NCBI GenBank assembly: GCA_028703175.1
Contig: JAQVNJ010000168.1
Coordinates: 1-11,303, forward strand
From: JAAYCB01 sp012744395
GTDB taxonomy: Bacteria > Planctomycetota > Planctomycetia > Pirellulales > Thermoguttaceae
Direction of reading: 5' to 3'
DNA: 11,303 nucleotides
The translations under genes and the position numbers were made by a program. Positions 1 to 6,930 of the stretch are shown here, in pieces. Each line of letters begins with the position of its first letter. The stretch's first letter is position 1. The notes beneath the pieces are model-generated. The model ran no database searches. It was not told the DNA's origin and was given only the letters and a program-made list of their open reading frames with translations.

Positions 1-241
1 CATGAGTGAAGTGGCCGGCCGTACCGTCGTCGAACTGCAAGACCACGATCCCCGTACGTCTCGGCCATTCTTTCGCCGACTCGGCATCACCCGCCCGTGC
101 AGTCGAAGCTGCAAGCAGTATTCCAACCACCGCCGCAACAAACGCGGCGGTGAGGGATTGTATGGATGTCGTGCCGCGAAGCGCTCTGAGACGGCTGGGA
201 ATAGCGGTTCCGTACGGCCCACTTCGGTGACGGGCAAGCAT
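1..241 (-). CDS. Polysaccharide-deacetylase-like secreted protein, N-terminal part (cut by window edge)
   Basis: Eighty codons are visible before the left edge. The protein opens with a long, arginine-containing n-region (residues 1-28), then a hydrophobic stretch (about 30-47) ending in an Ala-x-Ala-type site (STARA, cleavage after residue 50), which indicates Sec export. The mature start reaches TGIVVLQFDDG (residues 63-73). This resembles motif 1 of NodB-type polysaccharide deacetylases (usually TFDDG), where the second Asp binds metal; here these would be Asp71 and Asp72. Such enzymes remove acetyl groups from N-acetylated or O-acetylated glycans at the cell surface. The start is supported by GGAGGT six bases upstream of the ATG and by a promoter at 321-350. 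No stop interrupts the frame. The gene is divergent from the deacylase at 554. The family call rests on one motif and context; the signal peptide and start are much surer. Confidence 0.62.
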   Translation of the reverse strand, partial: MLARHRSGPYGTAIPSRLRALRGTTSIQSLTAAFVAAVVGILLAASTARAGDAESAKEWPRRTGIVVLQFDDGTAGHFTH

Positions 242-320
242 GGCGACCTCCGGCACACAGCGAAGAGATGAGGAATTGGGGTTGGAGCCGGGTCGGCTCA
301 GATCCAGCTTCACTGGCGTC

Positions 321-350
321 ACTATACCAACCCCGCAACGCCCCTGGCAA
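321..350 (-). promoter_or_regulatory. Sigma70-type promoter for the leftward deacetylase-like gene
   Basis: On the minus strand a -35 box TTGCCA (350-345) and a -10 box TATAGT (326-321) are separated by 18 bases. Each matches its consensus at five of six positions. Transcription would start near 314, giving a leader of about 70 bases before the ATG at 241. Confidence 0.45.
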
Positions 351-381
351 ATGCCTCGGTCGCCTGGTCCGGCCGAAACGG

Positions 382-411
382 TTGCTTCACCCGTTCGACG
401 GCACCTACAAT
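382..411 (+). promoter_or_regulatory. Weak candidate promoter for the deacylase unit
   Basis: TTGCTT (382-387) and TACAAT (406-411) are 18 bases apart on the plus strand. The -10 box is good and the -35 box poor. It lies in the divergent spacer 242-553, in which I see no gene. The leader to the ATG at 554 would be about 135 bases. This is only a candidate; the real promoter may use another sigma factor. Confidence 0.22.
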
Positions 412-553
412 GGCCACCGTCCCCCTGACCAATTTCCGCCATGGCCCTCACCGATGCAAACCAACCCGCGATTGTGTGGCAAACGAATAGATATTCTCCC
501 CCCGGAAACGCGAAACTCGCAGGGGCCAGGCACCAACCACAGGAGACGCTTCA

Positions 554-3500
554 ATGTCTGATCATCTTTGCTCCACCGGCAAGGCCCGCCTGTTGCTACC
601 CTGTTGCATCCTGGGCCTGAGCTTGGCGACGCTGGCAGCATCGGCTTCGGCGGAACCGCTCGACGCCGATCTGCTGCTTCGCGGAGGCACGATCTACGAC
701 GGCTCGGGCGCGGACCCGGTGGTCGGCGACGTCGCCATCCGCGATGGACGGATCGTGGCCGTCGGCCGGGCGACGCCCGGCAAGATCGGCCGCACCATCG
801 ACTGCCGAGGCCTGGTCGTCGCCCCCGGCCTGATCGATCTCCACACGCACACCGACGGAACGCTCGCCCAGCCCGGGGTCCGGCCCTGCCTGAACTATGT
901 CATGCAAGGCTGCACGACGATGGTGACCGGCAACTGCGGCGGCTCGAAGGATGTGGCCAAGTTTCTCGACGACGTCGACGCCAACGGGGCGGGCACGAAT
1001 ATCATCCACCTGGTCGGACACGGCACGGTTCGCCGAGCCGTGCTGGGCTCCGAGCGCCGCGAGCCCACGGCCGAAGAACTCCAGCGCATGAAGGACCTGG
1101 TCGACCAGGCAATGCGCGACGGGGCCTGGGGTATGTCGACCGGCCTCATCTACGCCCCCAGTTCTTACGCTCAGACCGAAGAACTCGTCGCCCTGGTCAA
1201 GGTGGTGGCGGCCCACAGCGGCATCTACGCCAGCCACATCCGCGACGAAGGCGACCATCTCCTGGCCGCGGTCGACGAGGCCATCCGCATCGGCCACGAG
1301 GCGGGCGCGCCGGTCCACATCTCGCACTTCAAGTCGATGCAGATTCCCAACTGGGGCCGCATCCGCGACGCGGCCGCCGCCATCGAAAAGGCCCAGGCCG
1401 AGGGGCTGACGATCACGGCCGACCAATATCCCTACACGGCCAATTCCTTCTCCCTGGCCGACGCCACGCTCCCCGACGCCCACGTCCGCTGGTCTCGGGC
1501 CGACCTCACCAGGCGGATGGCAGACGAGCCGGAGTTCGCCGCGCTCGTGCGCCGAGTGATCGCCGACCAGTTCGGCCGGACCGAAAAGATCGTGATCGCC
1601 GCCAGCAAGAAATTCCCCGACTACGTCGGCAAAAGCCTGGCTGACATCGCGGCCCTGGAGAAGATCGACGCGGTCGACCTGGTGCTCAAGATCCTTGCCC
1701 AGGAATCGCCGCAGATCGTCAGCCATTCCATGTCGGAAGCCGACGTGCGCTGGGCGATGACGCTCCCCTGGGTGGCAACCGCCTCCGACGGTGCGGCCCG
1801 TACCCAGAATCCCAACGAACACCACCACCCGCGCAACTTCGGCACCTTCGCCCGCAAGATCGGCCACTACGCCATCCAGGAGAAGGTCCTCCCGCTGGCC
1901 CAGGCCATCCGCAGCGCGACCGGGCTGCCGGCCGACATCTTCGGAATCGCCCAGCGCGGCTACCTCCGCCCCGGCTACCACGCCGACGTTGTCGTCTTCG
2001 ACCCGGCCGCCTATCGCGACCGGGCCACCTTCGAAAAGCCCCAGGAATACGCCGCGGGCGTGCGCTACGTCTTCCTCGCCGGCCAGGCCGCCGTCGACGA
2101 CGGCAAGCCGAGCCCCAAATTGTTCGGCCGGGCCCTGCGTCATCACTCGCCTGCCCAGAGCGGCGAGAAAGCCGGCGCTGCGGCTGGTGCCGCGGCGCCG
2201 TTCGCCGTGCAAGTCGAGGTCGAAGAGATCGCCTGCGAGCTCCCCGCCTATGAGGTGACCAACAACGGCTCGGGCATGTTCTGGAGTTCGGGCAGTGCCC
2301 AGATGGTCCGTATCGGCGACCGGCTGTTCGTCAGCGCCTTCGAGGCCGTGCCGGGCCTCGCGCCGCTGAACAACGCCCGCTGGGCCCTCTATGAACGCCG
2401 TCCGGAAGGCTGGAAATTCTGCCAGCGCGACGAGAAAGACCGCACCCGCGAGCCGTGTTCGCTGGCCACCAGCGATGACGGCCGGCTGGTGATGTCGGTC
2501 AATCCCACCCTGGCGCCGCCTGTGCCCGCCTCGGGCAAGACCGCGGGAGGCCCCGCCCGCCCCGAATTCCTGGAGTTCGATTCGGCACACCCGGAAAAGG
2601 AACCGCGCCATCTGGTCCCCAAATGGAAAGAAAACCCTCCATTCACCGAACACACCTACCGGGCCTTCTCCGCCGACGGAAACAGCGGCGAGTTCATCCT
2701 CTTCAACAAGGTCGGCACGTCGCAGACCGCCTGGGCCTTTCTCGACCGGGAGGGCGCGTGGAAGACGGGGATGCTGACCTGGCCCAAGGGCGAGGATCCC
2801 AAATACTCCGTCTGGCACGACGAGTACACGGCCGTCAACTACGCCAACGTCGTTCTCAGCGATCGCCAAGTGCACTACATCGGCCAATCGGCCATCAACA
2901 TCTGGAATCGGATCGACCCGGCCAAGACCGAAACCTGGGGTCGCAGCAATTGGGGTTGGCGGATGCGCAAGCTGCATTACGCGTGGACCCCGGACATCAA
3001 GACCAGGCCGTTCTCCGACTGGATCGTCCTCGACGACACCATGGACGACGGCGGCACCGTCGGCATGGGCGACTCGTGGCTCGCCCCCGACGGCCGGCTG
3101 CACCTGGTCTGGCAGAAGGAACCGATCCATCCGAAACTGCGCGACACCTGCTTCCCCGACATCAAGCGGGACTGGCGGATGTGCTACGGGGTGTTGGAGG
3201 ACGGAAAGATGCTCGAGAAACGCGTCCTCCTCGCCGGCGGCGAGACCACGGGCCCCCTGCGCCCGACCGGATACATCGGTCATCCCCGCTTCCACGTCAC
3301 CCCCAACCACACGCTGTACGTCCTCTGCAAGCTGGTGGGCACGACCCCCGAAACCAAATCGCAGACCGGCACCTATGCCCTGCGGATCGAGCCCGACGGC
3401 TCCGTCTCGGCGCCGGTACGCATCCCCTTGTCCCGCCCCATCACCGGCGCGTTCTTCACCGCCACGCCCCGCGCGGGGAACCGGCTCACCGAGGCCGCCG

Positions 3501-3577
3501 ACCTGCTAATCGCCGACACCGTCGACGGCAAACCCGCGGCCCGCTACGCCCGCATCCGCTTCCGCCCCGCCGAGTGA
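554..3577 (+). CDS. Exported N-acyl-D-amino-acid deacylase (amidohydrolase) fused to a C-terminal beta-rich domain
   Basis: This 1007-residue protein has a Sec signal peptide (hydrophobic residues 17-33, ASASA cleavage site). Residues about 37-525 are a full amidohydrolase of the D-aminoacylase type, which hydrolyses N-acyl-D-amino acids. Metal-site residues are visible: HTH (97, 99), Cys128 in GNCGG, His228 in ASHIRDEG, His258 in ISHFKSM and Asp412 in ASDGA, matching the Cys/His/His and Asp pattern of the family. GYLRPGYHADVVVFD (469-483) is the usual C-terminal strand. An Ala/Gly-rich linker (about 535-549) leads into roughly 455 more residues rich in Trp, Gly and Asp. These have repeated strand-like patches and suggest a BNR-like beta-propeller, though I do not recognise a named family. 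Family members usually end near 480-550 residues, so this is a fusion. AGGAG lies eight bases before the ATG. The next gene begins 41 bases after the stop. The long frame on the opposite strand (596-3310) is a high-GC shadow. Confidence 0.9.
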   Translation: MSDHLCSTGKARLLLPCCILGLSLATLAASASAEPLDADLLLRGGTIYDGSGADPVVGDVAIRDGRIVAVGRATPGKIGRTIDCRGLVVAPGLIDLHTHTDGTLAQPGVRPCLNYVMQGCTTMVTGNCGGSKDVAKFLDDVDANGAGTNIIHLVGHGTVRRAVLGSERREPTAEELQRMKDLVDQAMRDGAWGMSTGLIYAPSSYAQTEELVALVKVVAAHSGIYASHIRDEGDHLLAAVDEAIRIGHEAGAPVHISHFKSMQIPNWGRIRDAAAAIEKAQAEGLTITADQYPYTANSFSLADATLPDAHVRWSRADLTRRMADEPEFAALVRRVIADQFGRTEKIVIAASKKFPDYVGKSLADIAALEKIDAVDLVLKILAQESPQIVSHSMSEADVRWAMTLPWVATASDGAARTQNPNEHHHPRNFGTFARKIGHYAIQEKVLPLAQAIRSATGLPADIFGIAQRGYLRPGYHADVVVFDPAAYRDRATFEKPQEYAAGVRYVFLAGQAAVDDGKPSPKLFGRALRHHSPAQSGEKAGAAAGAAAPFAVQVEVEEIACELPAYEVTNNGSGMFWSSGSAQMVRIGDRLFVSAFEAVPGLAPLNNARWALYERRPEGWKFCQRDEKDRTREPCSLATSDDGRLVMSVNPTLAPPVPASGKTAGGPARPEFLEFDSAHPEKEPRHLVPKWKENPPFTEHTYRAFSADGNSGEFILFNKVGTSQTAWAFLDREGAWKTGMLTWPKGEDPKYSVWHDEYTAVNYANVVLSDRQVHYIGQSAINIWNRIDPAKTETWGRSNWGWRMRKLHYAWTPDIKTRPFSDWIVLDDTMDDGGTVGMGDSWLAPDGRLHLVWQKEPIHPKLRDTCFPDIKRDWRMCYGVLEDGKMLEKRVLLAGGETTGPLRPTGYIGHPRFHVTPNHTLYVLCKLVGTTPETKSQTGTYALRIEPDGSVSAPVRIPLSRPITGAFFTATPRAGNRLTEAADLLIADTVDGKPAARYARIRFRPAE

Positions 3578-3618
3578 CGGATCGGCAACCGAAAACAACC
3601 AATGCCAAGGAGCCAAGT

Positions 3619-4602
3619 ATGCGTCGAAGAGATTTTCTCGTGACCGCGGCCGTGGCCGCCTGCCAACCGCTCGTTTCCCGGTCCCTGCTCGCGGCCCCGA
3701 CCTGTGTGGAGGGAACCGACATTCGACGCAATTCGACCTGTCCGATACCCTACGAAAACAACATCCGCGACCGCATGTGGATGTGGGGCCACGATTCCGG
3801 CTCGCTGGGGAGCTACATCTCCGCCGAGGAGAGCGGTGGCAAGATCTATCCTGCTGCGGCAGTCAAATCCATGGGAATTCCCAACGTCTGCATGGTCCCC
3901 TTCACCGGCACGCCCCGCCCGCACGAATACGACCAGTACGCCAAGCAGTTCGACGATCCGGCGATCAAGCGGTTCACGTGGAGCTTCATTCACGGTTCGG
4001 CGCGCGACTCGCAAGCGATCAAGGCGGCGGCACTGCGCCAGGCGGCCAAGTACGAGAACTTCGTCGGGCTGGACATGGACGACTTCTTCCGCGGCCACGC
4101 AGTCCCCTCTCCCAACGGAGAATCGGCCCCCATCGCTCCCGCCGCACTGACGCCCGAACAGGTTATCGACGTTCAAAAGGAACTCAATACGACCGCCCCG
4201 AAATGCCGCGGCACGAAGCTCGACCTGTCGATCGTCTGGTACACCCATCAGATCAACCCCTCGATCAAACGGCATATCGATCAGGTCGACGTCGTCTACT
4301 TCTGGACGTGGAACGCCAATCACCTGGTCGATCTGGAAAAGAACTTCAAGGCGTTTCGAGACATCTGCCCCGACGTGCGAGTCCGGTTGGGCGTGTACAT
4401 GTGGAACTTCAACGACAAGGCGGTCGTCCCGATGGAATTGATGAAGCACCAGCTTGACTGCGCGTATCGCTGGCTGAAATCGGGCCGGATTGAGGGCCTG
4501 ATCTTCCACTGCACGCCGCTCTGCGACATGGGGCTCGAGGCGGTCGAGTATTCCCGGTGCTGGATCGACGAACACGGCGAAGAGCAGGTAGGCGCCGCCT
4601 GA
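3619..4602 (+). CDS. Tat-exported protein of unknown function, possible TIM-barrel fold
   Basis: The 327-residue product begins MRRRDFL followed by an alanine-rich hydrophobic stretch and LLAAP, a clear twin-arginine signal, so it probably folds in the cytoplasm before export. I do not recognise a named family. The body has alternating strand-like and helix-like segments. Acidic or aromatic strand ends include FVGLDMDDFF (about 151-160), LSIVWYTHQ, VVYFWTWNA, RLGVYMWNF and IEGLIFHCT. That pattern fits a glycosidase-like (beta/alpha)8 barrel, with the Asp-Asp pair as possible catalytic or ligand residues. The open frame runs far upstream, but the internal ATG at 3619 is the right start: AAGGAG is six bases before it and the Tat motif follows at once. 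It lies 41 bases after the deacylase-fusion stop and is probably co-transcribed. Codon use matches that gene. The function is inferred only from fold-like features and context. Confidence 0.85.
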   Translation: MRRRDFLVTAAVAACQPLVSRSLLAAPTCVEGTDIRRNSTCPIPYENNIRDRMWMWGHDSGSLGSYISAEESGGKIYPAAAVKSMGIPNVCMVPFTGTPRPHEYDQYAKQFDDPAIKRFTWSFIHGSARDSQAIKAAALRQAAKYENFVGLDMDDFFRGHAVPSPNGESAPIAPAALTPEQVIDVQKELNTTAPKCRGTKLDLSIVWYTHQINPSIKRHIDQVDVVYFWTWNANHLVDLEKNFKAFRDICPDVRVRLGVYMWNFNDKAVVPMELMKHQLDCAYRWLKSGRIEGLIFHCTPLCDMGLEAVEYSRCWIDEHGEEQVGAA

Positions 4603-4674
4603 ACTTGCGTCCGAAGCAGGGCCGCTGTGCCCGCCGTTCCCCGAGCCCACACGTCGCCCCGCACTCCGCCCAGA

Positions 4675-5100
4675 TCAACAGGACGCGATCGACGAAGATC
4701 GCGTCCAGCTCCGGACCATGTCCGTGAGCGAACCAGAAAGAAGCCAGGTCTTCAACTCGCAGAAGTCGTCGCCTTCCCCCCTCTTCAGCTGGGGACGCGG
4801 CAAGGCCGCATGGAGGAGGCGGATCGCCATATCAAGCGTCAAATCGGGAACGTGGTGCTGAACATCGCGGCGCGTCTGCACGACATACAGGTGTGCCAGC
4901 GCCACCAGACTCATGTGATGATGCCAAGCACGTCCACGACCGCGCCTCATCGTGCCCCATTTCCAGTTGGCCCTTGGCATCCTCCAAGTACTTCTCCACG
5001 CGCCACCGCACTCCGGTCGCCAATGCCATTGTTTCCAACGGCACGTCCAGCCGGTAGCGTTGGTGGTTTGCTTCCAGGGCATCGAGGAGGTCGCCGTAGC
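4675..5100 (-). pseudogene. IS701-like DDE transposase, 5'-truncated and frameshifted remnant
   Basis: The minus strand carries the C-terminal part of a DDE transposase in two frames. The first (about 5083-4931) reads LETMALATGVRWRVEKYLED, then AKGQLEMGHDEARSWT. This resembles the RWRVE..ED.KGE.GLDHYEVRSW block that holds the last catalytic Glu in IS701-type transposases. After one apparently extra base (about 4930) the frame changes and continues AWHHHMSLVALAHLYVVQT, the conserved helix that normally follows directly. It then runs to a stop at 4675. The N-terminal domain and the two catalytic Asp residues are absent, so it cannot be active. I could not identify terminal inverted repeats or a target duplication, so the element's edges are unknown. 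The family is recognised from memory of the motif, and the right boundary given is approximate. Confidence 0.72.
4681..4706. terminator. Perfect 10-bp inverted repeat after the deacylase unit
   Basis: GGACGCGATC (4681-4690) and GATCGCGTCC (4697-4706) pair perfectly around a 6-base loop, 79 bases after the stop at 4602. No T-tract follows on either strand, so it is not a classic intrinsic terminator. It could protect the transcript end, bind a protein, or mark the edge of the adjacent insertion-sequence remnant. Confidence 0.35.
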
Positions 5101-5250
5101 CCAAGGTGAGAAAACGCTTGCTCCCCCAAGGGATAAGCGATAAGTTTGCTTGTTGCCCTGCCGGGATATGAAGTCGGTTCCGCGACCCATTATTCGGTGC
5201 GGGTGGCCCCAGAAGTCGAAAGTTGGCCAACAATAAAGGGAGTCTAGGCG

Positions 5251-6315
5251 ATGTGTTCTAATCGGAACCACTTGAAGACGGCATGTCCACAGAAATTCCT
5301 CTCGCGTCGCGTTTTTCTCAGCTCGCTGGGAGCCCTGACGCTGACTCCGCGAATGTTTGCCAGTGAGCCCACATCTGATGCCATTCCGGTAACCGCCATC
5401 AACCATGTGATGATCAATGTGTCGGACCTGGCACGCTCGCTCGATTGGTACCAGAGGTTGTTCGGCATGTCGGTCGTGGCCCGTCAGAAACAGACGATCA
5501 TTCTGCGCGTGGGCAACGGGCCGCAGTTTCTCGAAATGGCCAGCCGAGCCCGCGCCAAGCCGGGAATAACGCACTTTGGTCTCGCAATCGACAACTTCGA
5601 CCCGGATCGTATCGTCGATATTCTGGAGGCGCACGAAATCACCGTCGCGCAGAAACCGGCTCCGATGAAAGCGCATGTAAGAATCCGCGAGCAAGCGATC
5701 GGCGGCACGCCGGAGGTTTACGTCGGTGATCCGGATGGAATAGTCATTCAGCTTAACGACAGTTCCTACGGCGGAGGGGCTGGCCCGCTCGGAGACAAGT
5801 ATTCCCGGGCGCCGGAGTCGGCCCCAGCCGACGGGTTGCTGGCAGTCAGAGACTACAACCATGTCACATCGTTTGTGCCCGATCAACGACGCACTGTCAG
5901 GTTCTATCAGAAGTTGTTCCAAATGCCGATTGATACCTATCAAGGACCTCTGCCAATTCTTCGTGTGGGGACGGGTAACCAATCCCTTGCGTTTGTTGGC
6001 GCTGCCGACCGTCAATCCCCCGCGCTTATCGATCACGTGTGCTTTGCAATGGACGATTTCAATCCCGGCCGGATTCTCGCGACACTCGCAGGCTACGGGG
6101 TTGCGCCCCGCGCCGACGAACGCCGCCGCCCCGCGCCACTGAAGTCGTATGTGACGATGCGAATGCCGGATCGCGGCGGCGCGCCGGGCGGTACGCCGGA
6201 ACTCTACTTCACCGATCCGGACGGCATACTCCTGCAGGTTCAAGACATGCGATACTGCTGTGGTGGCGGCTATCTCGGGGACGAGCGGGGAACGCCCAAG
6301 GGAGTTCGGAAGTGA
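5251..6315 (+). CDS. Tat-exported protein with two VOC (glyoxalase/dioxygenase-like) domains
   Basis: This 354-residue protein has SRRVFLSSLG (residues 18-27), close to the SRRxFLK Tat consensus, followed by a hydrophobic segment and a likely cleavage near MFA-SEP (37/38). Two VOC modules follow, about 46-170 and 200-332. Each has three residues placed like a VOC metal triad: His52, His108 and Glu155 in the first, His204, His262 and Glu317 in the second. Each ends with the typical DPDGI..Q strand. The family includes glyoxalases, extradiol dioxygenases and binding proteins, so substrate and reaction cannot be read from the sequence. GGGAG lies eight bases before the ATG. The gene stands alone, between a transposase remnant and a gene-free stretch. 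Codon use looks somewhat less GC-biased than in the deacylase unit, which would fit separate acquisition but was judged by eye. Confidence 0.88.
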   Translation: MCSNRNHLKTACPQKFLSRRVFLSSLGALTLTPRMFASEPTSDAIPVTAINHVMINVSDLARSLDWYQRLFGMSVVARQKQTIILRVGNGPQFLEMASRARAKPGITHFGLAIDNFDPDRIVDILEAHEITVAQKPAPMKAHVRIREQAIGGTPEVYVGDPDGIVIQLNDSSYGGGAGPLGDKYSRAPESAPADGLLAVRDYNHVTSFVPDQRRTVRFYQKLFQMPIDTYQGPLPILRVGTGNQSLAFVGAADRQSPALIDHVCFAMDDFNPGRILATLAGYGVAPRADERRRPAPLKSYVTMRMPDRGGAPGGTPELYFTDPDGILLQVQDMRYCCGGGYLGDERGTPKGVRK

Positions 6316-6336
6316 AGTCCGAGGCAATTGGACTTC
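6314..6336 (+). terminator. Short stem-loop overlapping the VOC gene stop codon
   Basis: GAAGTCC (6314-6320) pairs with GGACTTC (6330-6336) around a 9-base loop and includes the end of the TGA. No T-run follows, so termination by this hairpin alone is doubtful. Confidence 0.25.
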
Positions 6337-6930
6337 CCAGACAGTCACGCATCCATTCAGCCACGTATCGATGCCATGCCCAGAAGGCTTGGGGCAAGCG
6401 TGATGACGAGGAAGATCAGGCTCAGATACCCGGGCCTAGCCAAGGGCGAGCATGCGACCATGGTGTCGTGCCACTTTGACACATTCCTCCGCGGTTGGCA
6501 TCGTGACATGGCATGCCAATCGGTACAGGCTCGCGTCCACGATTGTGGCTGGGCGCAGACTCGCACGCATCTCAGGCAAAATATCTCAAGGCCCTGCGCG
6601 CTACCGCTGCGCACACAGGCACGCCCCCCTGCTGCAATTCGATCGAGGCTGGTCCCTGGCTTCAATATCGGAACCAGTTGGGATCATTGAGTGGGCGCTT
6701 CTGTCGGTATGAAATACAGAAGCCGACCAAGATGGGCAAGAAATCACACGTCAACGGGTGCTTCAGTAGCATTGGCATCATCGATCTGAGTTCTTGCTTC
6801 TCGTGGCAGAGCTGGTAAGATGCGTGGGAGATTGCTCCACCCTAATTAACTGTGGTTCATGGACTGCACTTCCGCCAGTCCTGGACACGCGCAAGCGTCG
6901 CGCAACTTGCATCTCACAAGAAGTTTGACG
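6337..6930. other. Stretch of about 600 bases without a supportable gene
   Basis: Several short frames cross this stretch on both strands, but none has a good ribosome binding site, a signal peptide or a recognisable motif. The segment about 6660-6850 is visibly more AT-rich than its surroundings and may hold the promoter of the next gene. A weak TTGCTT (6794-6799) and TAAGAT (6816-6821), 16 bases apart, are the best pair seen. It may contain eroded coding sequence, but I cannot name a parent gene. Confidence 0.5.

Noticed and set aside
596..3310. A 904-residue open frame opposite the deacylase gene
   Set aside because: It has no plausible start signal, its sequence is Arg/Gly/Val-rich without motifs, and it is fully antisense to a gene with clear family motifs. 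It is a shadow of high-GC codon use.
2623..3618. Upstream extension of the Tat-protein frame into the deacylase gene
   Set aside because: The ATG at 3619 has a ribosome binding site and a Tat signal. The upstream part is Arg/His-rich and overlaps a real gene in another frame.
5100..6348. Long minus-strand frame opposite the VOC gene, continuous with the transposase remnant
   Set aside because: Only the part below about 5100 resembles a transposase. The rest is antisense to a well-supported VOC gene and has no family motifs.
6357..6665. Minus-strand frame ending in a hydrophobic stretch
   Set aside because: It has no ribosome binding site, the hydrophobic part is at the extreme C-terminus, and the rest is Cys/Arg-rich without pattern.
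6859..6930. Earlier ATG for the DUF1353 protein
   Set aside because: It would bury the hydrophobic leader about 40 residues inside the protein and has no better ribosome binding site. It remains possible.
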